Source of the DNA: Eriocheir sinensis | Lineage: Eukaryota; Arthropoda; Malacostraca; Decapoda; Varunidae | NCBI RefSeq assembly: GCF_024679095.1 | Contig: NC_066531.1 | Coordinates: 6,108,616-6,172,615 of the forward strand | Direction of reading: 5' to 3' | DNA length: 64,000 bases | In this document: piece after piece, positions 56,501 to 64,000 of the stretch | Numbering within the stretch: the first letter of the stretch is position 1 | Layout of the letters: each line of letters begins with the position of its first letter | Made by a program: the position numbers and the translations under genes | Notes under the pieces: generated by a model | Told to the model about the DNA's origin: nothing | What the model saw: the letters and a program-made list of their open reading frames with translations, nothing else | The model's database searches: none

Positions 56501-58036
56501 ATCCTTAACCGGAAGATTCAAAAGCACCTTTCCACTTCCAACCTTCTATCTGATCGCCAGTATGGGTTCCGCAATGGGCGTTCTACTGGCGATCTTCTTG
56601 CTCTCTTAACTGACTCTTGGTCATCCTCTTTTAGCCATTTCGGTGAAACTTTCTCAGTTGCGCTAGACATATCGAAAGCCTTCGATAGAGTCTGGCACAA
56701 GTCTTTGCTTTCTAAACTGCCCTCTTTCAGATTCTATCCCTCTCTCTGTTCCTTTATCTCCAGTTTCCTTTCCGGCCGTTGTATCTCTGCGGTGGCAGAC
56801 GGTCACTGTTCTTCCCCTAAACCTATCAACAGTTGTGTTCCACAGGGCTCTGTCCTATCACCCACTCTCTTCTTGTTATTCATCAATGATCTTCTTTCAA
56901 TAACAAACTGTCCTGTCCACTCATACGCCGACGACTCCACTCTGCATTATTCAACTTCTTTCAATAGAAGCCCATCCCAACAGGAAGTACACGACTCCAG
57001 ACTGGAGGCTGCAGAACGCTTAACCTCACACCTTGCAATCATTTCCGATTGGGGTAGAAGAAACCTTGTGTCCTTCAATGCCTCAAAAACTCAATTTCCC
57101 CACCTATCAACTCGACACAATCTTCCAAACACCTACCCGCTATTCTTCAACAACACTCAGCTGTCACCTTCTTCAACACTAAATATCCTCGGTCTATTCT
57201 TAACTCAAAATCTCAACTGGAAGCTTCATATTTCCATTCTCGCTAAATCAGCTTCCTCGAGGTTGGGCGTTCTGTATCGTCTCATCCAGTTCTTCTCCCC
57301 CGCACAGTTGCTGTCCATATACAGGGGTCTTGTCCGCCCTCGTATGGAGTATGCATCTCACGTGTGGGGGGGAGGGTGCTCCACTCACACAGCTTTTCTG
57401 GACAGCGTGAAGTCTAAGGCTCTTCGTCTCATCAGCTCTACTCTTCCAACTGATAGTTTTCTACCTCTTAAATTCCTTCGCGATGTTGCCTCTCTTTTTA
57501 TCTTCTATCGCTATTTTCACGCTGACTGCTCTTCTGAACTTGCTAACTGAATGCCTCCTTCCCTCCCGCGGCCCTGCTGCACACGACTTTCTACTCATGT
57601 TCATCCCTATACTGTCCAAACCCCTTGTGCAAGATTTAACCAGCATCTTCACTCTTTCATCCCTCACGCTGGTAAACTCTGGAACAATCTTCCTTCATCT
57701 GTATTTCCTCCTACTTACGACTTGAACTCTTTCAAGAGGAGGGTATCAGGACACCTCTCCTCCCGAAATTGACCTCTCTTTCGGCCACCTCTTTTGATTT
57801 TCTTTTTCTCAGGAGCAGCGAGTAGCGGGCTTTTTTTTATTATTGTTTTTTTGTGTGTGCCATTGAGCTGTCTCTTTTTATATAAAAACACTTTCACACT
57901 CACACGCACGCACGCACGCACGCATGCTCACTTACTCACTCACCGTTCTTTGCGACGCGCACAACGTCGTCGAGGCCACTGTTTGAGATGTGACCTTCGC
58001 CCATACCGCCCGAGGTGACCACCAGGTCGTATGTGT

Positions 58037-58088
<52 letters not shown>

Positions 58089-59666
58089 TAAAAGAAAAAT
58101 ACGTATATTAATCTTTACATATGAAACAACAACAATAACAATAATTCCACTCACACAACTCTTCTAGACAGAGTGGAGTCTAAGGCTCCTCGTCTCATCA
58201 GCTCTCCTCTTCTTACTGACAACCTTCTACCTCTCAATTAAATTCCGCCGTTATGTTGCCTCTTTTTCTATCTTCTATCGATATCTTCATGATGACTGCT
58301 CTTCTGAACTTGCTAACTGCATGCCTCCCTCCCTCCCGCGGTCCCGCTGCACACGACTTTCTACTCATGCTCATCCCTATACTATTCAAAACCCTTATGC
58401 AAGAGGTAAACTCTGGAACAACCTTCCTTCGTCTGTATTTCCCCCTGCCTATGACTTGACTTATTTCAAGAAGAGTGTATCAAGACACCTCTCCTCTCGA
58501 AATTGACCTCTATTTTGGCTACTCTTTACTTTTATCTTTTATGGGAGCGGCGAGTAGCAGGCTTTTTTTTGTACTCTTCTTGTTGCCCTTGAACCGTGTC
58601 CTTTGATGTAAAAAAAAAAAAATACTAATACCTTTGGGCACGGTGGAGTGTCCGCTGCCGATAAACTCCAGGAAGTCGTTGGTATAGATGCCAGTCTCCC
58701 GCTGCTTCATCATGCCCTCCGACGGGTCCACAGCGTCTATGTGCCTGTGGGAGCGGCTATAGTAGTTGTAGTAGTAGTTGTAGCAGAAGTTATAGCAGTA
58801 GTAGTAGTTGTTGGGAATCAGTAAATTTACCCTACCCAACAGTTAGGTCACTCGCAAAGTGAATAACACACCCGTCAGACAATCCCAAACAAACAAGTGC
58901 TTACCAGCTTTTAGGTGGTGAAGGTATCCAACAAGCAACTCCAGACAGCCGAACAAATAATAATCCTACCGGATCCGTGTAGTAAAATCTATCTGTCTCA
59001 AATAACTGCTGGGGGCACTTAGCTGAGAAGCGGGTTTCAAAAGATATTGTTGTCTCTGAAGTCTCGTTGCCGGGTGTAGTATCCCTCAGTCAGTTAATAG
59101 AAGGTACACTGCGTCCGAGTTAATGGGTGGGCTGCAGTGCCTTGGTCTTTACTTTGTGAAGGCCGGTGGTGGAGTGAGAGAAAACCAACCACGTGGGTCT
59201 GAAGCGATATTTTTAATTTCTCTCGCCAGATGGCGTGGCTTTCCTCTCTGTTTCCATCGGTTAAATTATCCTTGCTCTTTAATTTTAATTCAGCAAGAAC
59301 AATTAGTTATTATTTCATGAAAGGAAACACTTCACTATTGTTATTCCTTTCATGGTAAATGTGGTTAGTCTTCAGGCAGTGAATAAGTTGATTCTGTCTC
59401 GGTTTGGGAGCCGATGACCGAAGTATTTAAGTACCATCGAAGGCTTATTTGAGCTCAGACGATACTCATAGTTGGCTTGAACTCTCGGCCCGAGACTAGT
59501 TCCATAAGGGAAATAGTTAATTTGTCTAGTCCCCCGGTTAACTGGCCTAATTCCTAACATAGTATAGCCTATCGATTTTAACTTGAGCCCTTGGGCGCGA
59601 CACAAGGATTCCCCACGAGACCGCGCTGGTGCCACATCACTCCATTACTCTCCTCAGAGAGGGTGG

Positions 59667-59734
<68 letters not shown>

Positions 59735-60995
59735 GGCTGCGCAGGGCGCAAGAGTGAGATCTACTTCATTTGTCCATTGTGGCGTAACGTTGAATGGTGC
59801 GGCCTGGCGCCTGTTGCCAAGGTCCGTCAGGCGGCAAAGTTACATGAGCCATGTTGCCAAGTGATATGGAAGGTTTACTGAGTCGTTGTCTTTCCCTCTA
59901 ATCCCAGGTCAAGTGCCCCAGTCTGCATAATCTGCGAGAGCAGTACCTCTCCCGGTGTCGTGATGTACATGGGAAATTTTCCCTTTCCCTAATGCTGGGT
60001 GAAAAGGCGTTCACCCCTGGACATGACGTCATGGGGTATCTGCAGGAGATGGGCATCCTCCATCTCTTGTAGGGTCTCTTTATAGAAAGTTCTTTGTATT
60101 TCACTAATGCATTTTTAATAAACATTTTATTATATTTTAAACTAGTGCTATATCTGAATGGACCATTTCAAAACTATCTTCCTAATAACTTTTATCACCC
60201 TTAGATTATTTTAATTATTTGCCTTCCATTTTATTACTCCGGTGCCATATGACCAAGATGTTGCGGCGCCATGAAAGAAACTCTATATCAATCAATCAAT
60301 CCCTCTAATCCCAAGCCATTCATAACACCACGCAGTCGTATTATGAATGTATGTAAATTCCATAAATAGATAACGTACAGACTAACAGTGAGACAAAACG
60401 TCATGCGCAGGTCATCGCTAGATCTGTAAACAATGGGGGTTTCCCCGGGCCAAGTCACAGGGCTCAATTTTAAGTTAGAGTTGATGGACTATAGTAATGC
60501 CGCTCCTGCCCGCTCCCAGTTCCCACCCAGCGGACCTGCCTCTACACAAGCAGCTGTAATTTCCAACACATCATCTTCATCTCTTGCCGTTAGACTCGTG
60601 TTGAGGCTGAGGCACTGGCAGGCAGGAGGCAGTGGACTGGAGGATATTTAAGTATGGTGACCGGACATCCCCCTGTCTGCGGCCCTGCGGCACCCACCTG
60701 AAGCCTTCCCGGTGGAGTTCGCGGCCCACGCAGCCCGTCCCAGCGGCCACGTCCAGCACCCTGGCCTTAGCTCGCCGCTCCGGGGGTACCCAACGCAGCG
60801 CCTCCTCCAGCGTGATGGCGGGGCCACGGTACCCGCCTTTCCAGATCATCTAAGGGGACGGGGAAGCGGGTGATTACAGGCGGGTACCCCAGGGGCCGCA
60901 TCACTTCACTCCCGGACCTCACGGAGCAGTCGCCGGTTTAACGCAAAATCATTCCAGCGATACCCCATGATTCTGCGTAGGCACTTGGTACCGAA

Positions 60996-61079
<84 letters not shown>

Positions 61080-61201
61080 TCCTCGTAGTTCTCGGACCAC
61101 TCGTTGTAGCCGACCACCATCTCCTCCGGCGTGACCCCCGGCCTGTGGACTTTCGCGATCACCCTCATTGCCAAGTCGCCCCGACTGCCGTCCTCAGACA
61201 T
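53477..61201 (-). CDS. METTL27: METTL27 (WBSCR27)-like methyltransferase, six exons
   Basis: Predicted S-adenosylmethionine-dependent methyltransferase of the METTL27 family; its substrate is not evident from the sequence. Six coding exons on the minus strand join with matching phases (0,2,1,1,0) to 678 bases, 225 residues, close to the ~245 of human METTL27. Residues 29-42 carry the [13 protein letters not shown] block typical of the N-terminus. [12 protein letters not shown] (73-84) is SAM motif [12 protein letters not shown] (95-105) is motif II with the acidic ribose-binding residue. [15 protein letters not shown] (133-147) and [12 protein letters not shown] (163-174) follow. All introns are GT-AG. 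Introns 3 and 4 hold opposite-strand LINE copies. No coding damage is seen, so the gene is probably functional. Family assignment is by recognition, not by search. Confidence 0.88.
53913..54025 (-). CDS. METTL27: METTL27-like exon 5
   Basis: Acceptor CACTCCAG, 113 bases reading [20 protein letters not shown] and [17 protein letters not shown], donor AAG|GTAGGG. The ExLExxLxxLE-like helix before the last exon is typical of METTL27. Confidence 0.87.
54060..57890 (+). mobile_element. Jockey/I-like LINE, near full length (copy D), in intron 4
   Basis: A 5' UTR (54060-54480) leads to ATG and [15 protein letters not shown] at 54487. Endonuclease pieces: [26 protein letters not shown] (54590-54710), [16 protein letters not shown] near 55000, [11 protein letters not shown] near 55230. 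A solo LTR interrupts at 55338-55678. RT in the 499-codon frame at 56051-57550: [62 protein letters not shown]. The C-terminus continues in another frame to 57772 and the tail to about 57890. Frameshifts near 54770, 55930 and 57550 inactivate it. It runs opposite to the METTL27-like gene. Confidence 0.85.
55338..55678. mobile_element. Solo LTR, 341 bp, inside LINE copy D
   Basis: Begins TGTTATAGTAATTG and ends ACCGTTACA, flanked by the 4-base direct repeat ACCT (55334-55337 and 55679-55682). The uninterrupted LINE sequence 'gacgacctgaggatgt' is present in copy A (reverse-complemented near 42590). TG...CA ends with a 4-base duplication fit an LTR retrotransposon reduced to a single LTR. It differs from the Gypsy LTR at 1935-2339. 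Confidence 0.85.
57944..58036 (-). CDS. METTL27: METTL27-like exon 4
   Basis: 93 bases reading [20 protein letters not shown] then [10 protein letters not shown], donor AACG|GTGAGT. The acceptor is (TC)24-AG: the polypyrimidine tract is the (GA)n/(TC)n microsatellite at 58039-58086 itself. Confidence 0.87.
58039..58086. repeat. (GA)24 microsatellite at the exon 4 acceptor
   Basis: 24 uninterrupted GA units on the plus strand, so (TC)24 in the pre-mRNA, ending at the AG of the exon 4 acceptor. Confidence 0.97.
58147..58621 (+). mobile_element. Jockey/I-like LINE 3' fragment (copy E), in intron 3
   Basis: Starts in the 'actcacacaactcttctaga' block and ends with an A run at 58609-58621. An internal deletion joins 'cttatgcaagag' to 'gtaaactctggaac', removing about 35 bases. 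It lies opposite to the METTL27-like gene, and its tail ends about 10 bases from the exon 3 splice donor. Confidence 0.85.
58632..58744 (-). CDS. METTL27: METTL27-like exon 3
   Basis: Acceptor CCCACAG, 113 bases reading [20 protein letters not shown] onwards, donor AAAG|GTATTAG. The poly(A) end of LINE copy E lies about 10 bases into the downstream intron. Confidence 0.85.
58746..59670. other. Intron 2 of the METTL27-like gene, upstream half
   Basis: No repeat family recognised apart from short (TAG)n-like repeats at 58755-58810. Confidence 0.5.
59671..59730. repeat. (CT)30 microsatellite
   Basis: Uninterrupted CT run inside intron 2. Confidence 0.97.
59903..60301 (+). pseudogene. LINE 3' end with (AATC)n tail
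   Basis: The frame at about 59908-60072 reads [19 protein letters not shown], then [20 protein letters not shown] and GILHLL before a stop, the C-terminal tail seen in decapod LINE ORF2 proteins. The 3' UTR contains 'gatgttgcggcgccatgaaa' and ends in 'atcaatcaatcaatc' at 60284-60301. Confidence 0.65.
60698..60849 (-). CDS. METTL27: METTL27-like exon 2
   Basis: Acceptor CCCCTTAG then [20 protein letters not shown]; ends GGCTTCAG|GTGGGT, 152 bases. Contains SAM-binding motif I ([10 protein letters not shown]). Confidence 0.85.
61001..61073. repeat. (CT)n microsatellite at the exon 1 donor
   Basis: 73 bases of pure CT on the plus strand, equal to (GA)n in the pre-mRNA, beginning right after the exon 1 GT. 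Confidence 0.97.
61076..61201 (-). CDS. METTL27: METTL27-like exon 1
   Basis: From the start ATG at 61201 ([20 protein letters not shown]...) to ATG|GTGAGAGAGA at 61076, 42 codons, phase 0. The donor GT is immediately followed by a 73-base (GA)n tract. Confidence 0.85.
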
Positions 61202-61278
61202 TATCCTGCAGCAGGGAAGAGACAGAAGAATCACAGGCAGGGCATTAATACAGTACAGTACAATTCCTTTATACATCC

Positions 61279-61290
61279 TTTATATATATA
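61279..61290 (-). promoter_or_regulatory. Possible TATA box of the METTL27-like gene
   Basis: Minus strand TATATATAAAGG lies about 80 bases upstream of the start codon; a second GTATAAAGG follows. The position would give a short 5' UTR. Not tested by any initiator motif. Confidence 0.3.
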
Positions 61291-61385
61291 CGAAGGTAGG
61301 TACAGTTTTCTAGTCCCGCGCCGCACTCCTCGCTGATTTGCCGGCTGGCTCTCAAGCTCCGCCCACCTCCATGGCAAGTGTGGCC

Positions 61386-61388
<3 letters not shown>

Positions 61389-61418
<30 letters not shown>
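61389..61418. repeat. (CT)15 microsatellite
   Basis: Uninterrupted CT run upstream of the METTL27-like gene. Confidence 0.95.
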
Positions 61419-61420
<2 letters not shown>

Positions 61421-61571
61421 AATGGAATAGACTAAGCAATCACATAGTTAGTGCAGCGACGGTAGCTTGGTTTGAGTAGACTGGATAGCTACATGGACGA
61501 GGATGACAGATGATAGTGAGGTGTGGGTGCAGTAAGGCTCTCCGGCTTATTGCACTGCCAGCTGAAGTTGC

Positions 61572-62053
<482 letters not shown>

Positions 62054-62313
62054 TACACGTGGCAATTCCTGGCCGGCAATACACCCGCGACGATCTAGCG
62101 GCTAGACCGGCTGGGTGCTCTCGGGAGAAAGTACCTTCACACGTGGGAGGAGCCGCCGGGAGCATCAAGACGTAAACTGCTAGTAAATGCAAGGGCATGA
62201 ATTCACCCCAGACACCCCAAAAGGCTACTACCATATCTTAAAACCACAATGAGTTTGGTCCATCAGCCTAATATTGTAGAAATACTTTAAGTAAACGAGT
62301 TTTATCATAAGTA

Positions 62314-62400
62314 GTATTGATTGATTGATTGATTGTTTATTGTTGCATTTAACAACAAAGGAGAAGGGAGGAACATGCCATCCCAACCCCCAGGCATTAC
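62314..62400 (-). repeat. LINE or SINE tail with (AATC)n end
   Basis: The plus strand 'attgattgattgattg' is the inverse of the (AATC)n end at 60284-60301. On the minus strand the tail follows 'gttgttaaatgcaacaataa'. No coding part was identified. Confidence 0.45.
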
Positions 62401-62443
62401 ATAGTGTGATTATATAATACACGAAAATAACCGTTCCTTATAC

Positions 62444-62660
62444 CTCCTTCGATATCTCGCAAAGAGATAAACATTTCCCGCAATGTTGCTGCCACTCTCT
62501 CAAAAGTTGTTTTGCGCAGACTCTGCTTCTTGTAGAGCTTATCTTGTGGGTCCCACAAGTGTCGATGCTGTCTCACTTCCTCTAGCAATGCCACCTCGGC
62601 CTCCCGGCTCCAAATCTTGTTATCTGCATCTGTCATTTCTTGTTTTATTGGCGCCGACAT
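62444..62660 (-). CDS. MADF-domain protein, first coding exon
   Basis: Starts ATG at 62660 (MSAPIKQEMTDADNKIWSRE) and enters a MADF (Adf-1-type Myb/SANT-like DNA-binding) domain. The sequence AEVALLEEVRQHRHLWDPQD, with Leu/Val heptad spacing and the LWD motif, is followed by KLYKKQSLRKTTFERVAATL. MADF proteins are usually transcriptional regulators, and in some cases derive from Harbinger-transposon helper genes. A donor GGAG|GTATAAG ends the exon at 62444 in mid-domain. The next exon is not found between here and the METTL27-like promoter, so it may lie further left, or this may be an isolated exon. Confidence 0.65.
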
Positions 62661-62799
62661 GTTGTTTACCTGGCCGCCAGTCGGCAATACAAGACGGACA
62701 CGCTCAGCTGCAGAGAACTTGCCGCGAGAAGAGCTCCCAGACCCAGACCAAAAATGCTGCCGCGCCTGTATTGCCAGCCGCGAATTGCCAGGTGTAAAG

Positions 62800-64000
62800 C
62801 CGCCTTTAGAGGTGAGGTTCGTGATTTAAATGAGAAGAGATCGCAAGAAGAGAAGAGGGAGTTTTTTTGGAGAGTAATGGATATGAAAGTGAGAAAGTAG
62901 TTCATAGGGTCGAGAGGAAGAAGGGAATAAAACTAACAGAAAAGGAGAAAGGGTGGAAAGTGACATATACGAATATTAATGGAATAGTTTCATCGTAGAT
63001 AGAATTAACGACTATTTGAGAGACAAAGAACCTGATATTGTGGGGCTGACGGAAACTAAGTTGTGACTCAATTGAGGTGGTGGGGATTGGAGAAGGTGCA
63101 AACAACATATGGAGGAGAGACAGAAAGATAAAACAGGGAGGAGGTGTGATGTTAATGGTTAAAAAAGGCATTAAGGTGGAGGTGGTAATTGAGGGTGAAG
63201 GCTTGACAGAGGTGTTGAAAGTGAAAATTGTGGGTGCTGAAGGAAGAAGGAGGCATTATGTAGTAGGGTATGTGCCCCCATGAACAAGCGTATGGGATTG
63301 CGGGAATATAAACAAATGATACAAGAGACGGTGAGTTGCAGGGATGAAATGTTGAGGGCGTGTGAGAGAATACTTATAATGGGTGATTTCAACTGCATGG
63401 AGGTGGAATGGGAGGGTTGGGAGACGCAGCGAGCAGACGAGTCGTGGGGAGGAAGACTCCTGCAACTGGCAGTGGAACATGTGCTGACTCAGTGGATCAA
63501 GGAACATACCAGATTCGGGAAAGAAGGCGAGGCATCAAGACTAGACCTGGTATATATTTAGTAAGGCGCCGGAAATAATAGAAAATCTTAACGTAGATTG
63601 TCCAATAGCGAAGAGTGACCATGAGGTTGTGGAATTTGAAGTATCAGAAAAGAAAACGATTGACCGAAAAGAAAATCACAAAATTGGGAGAAGCAACTAC
63701 TGTGACTTTGTTAGCATGAGAACCTTTTTTGAAAATGCAAATTGGAGTGGGCTGTTCAAAGCCAACAGTACACAGGATAAGTGGGAGGCGTTTTTAAAGC
63801 TATACAAGGAAACCGAAAATAGATATGTCCCCAAGGTAATAAAAAAGGATGTTGGTAAAAAGGAGTGGTTTAACAAGAGATCCGAGAAAATTAGAAAGAG
63901 AAAAGAGGAAGCTTGGAAGGGATGGAGGAGACGAAGAAGAATTAACTCGTGGAACGATTTCAAACAAGCAAGGAATGAATATACAAAGATTAGAAGAGAA
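62800..64000 (+). pseudogene. LINE ORF2 endonuclease part, runs off right edge
   Basis: A plus-strand LINE of a type common in decapods. Frames give KVTYTNINGIVSS near 62957, EPDIVGLTETKL near 63030, IWRRDRKIKQGGGVMLMVKK (63107-63170), ILIMGDFNCMEVEWEGW (63370-63420), LTQWIKEHTRFG and SRLDLVYI (63484-63560), then DCPIAKSDHEVVEFEVSEK. An RT-linker follows with EWFNKRSEKIRKRKEEAWKG near the edge. This is an APE-type endonuclease followed by the EN-RT linker. It has stops near 62998, 63064 and 63282 and a frameshift near 63560. Reverse transcriptase lies outside the window. Confidence 0.8.

Larger units (their letters stand above)
62053..62802. repeat. 39 bp inverted repeat pair around the MADF exon
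   Basis: 'ctttacacgtggcaattcct...' at 62053-62091 matches the reverse complement of 62764-62802 at roughly 33 of 39 positions. Probably two copies of one dispersed repeat. Confidence 0.55.

Overview
The window is eukaryotic and looks like arthropod DNA, most probably from a decapod crustacean. Evidence seen directly: GT-AG introns, a spliced METTL27-like gene, a MADF-domain exon, very long dinucleotide microsatellites ((AT)n, (CT)n, (AC)n), tRNA-derived SINEs, and dense broken LINEs of CR1, RTE-like and Jockey/I-like type, with Ty3/Gypsy and hAT remnants. There is no prokaryotic gene organisation. The organism call is inference from retroelement style, not from a species-specific marker.

Layout. 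1-2.34 kb: 5' end of a minus-strand Ty3/Gypsy element (LTR, tRNA-Leu-type primer site, gag with zinc knuckle, start of protease), frameshifted and running off the left edge. 2.9-4.45 kb: two hAT transposase fragments facing each other. 4.53-17.34 kb: a large imperfect palindrome (two arms of about 4.7 kb, 3.3 kb spacer) built largely from RTE-like LINE pieces and AT microsatellites; a TTAA-flanked 290 bp insert sits in only one arm. 17.4-32.4 kb: AT-rich and gene-poor, with an old LINE tail, SINE pieces, a ~126 bp tandem repeat, a GC-rich ~29 bp minisatellite and two possible exons. 32.4-33.7 kb: decayed CR1. 33.95-36.27 kb: a second large inverted repeat (foldback-like). 37.2-38.1 kb: degenerate transposon fragments. 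38.1-43.27 kb: a minus-strand Jockey/I-like LINE split by a 2.28 kb foldback element with ~475 bp terminal inverted repeats and a 5 bp target duplication. 43.27-47.58 kb: a near-complete CR1 LINE with ORF1 (zinc-binding motif, octapeptide repeats, SGNH-like esterase) and ORF2. 48.3-53.2 kb: SINEs, LINE tails, an RTE-derived tandem array and minisatellites.

53.48-61.20 kb holds the one convincing intact host gene: a minus-strand METTL27 (WBSCR27)-like methyltransferase with six coding exons, consistent splice phases and a 225-residue product. Its introns carry sense-opposed Jockey/I-like LINE copies, one of which itself contains a solo LTR. Two of its splice sites touch long (GA)n/(CT)n microsatellites. 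61.3-62.4 kb is microsatellite and SINE-like sequence. 62.44-62.66 kb is the first coding exon of a minus-strand MADF-domain gene, and from about 62.8 kb a plus-strand LINE (endonuclease domain) runs off the right edge.

The window is therefore mostly a nested retroelement and inverted-repeat landscape around one functional-looking gene. The most unusual features are three independent large inverted repeats (12.8, 2.3 and 2.3 kb) and the microsatellite-abutting splice sites.
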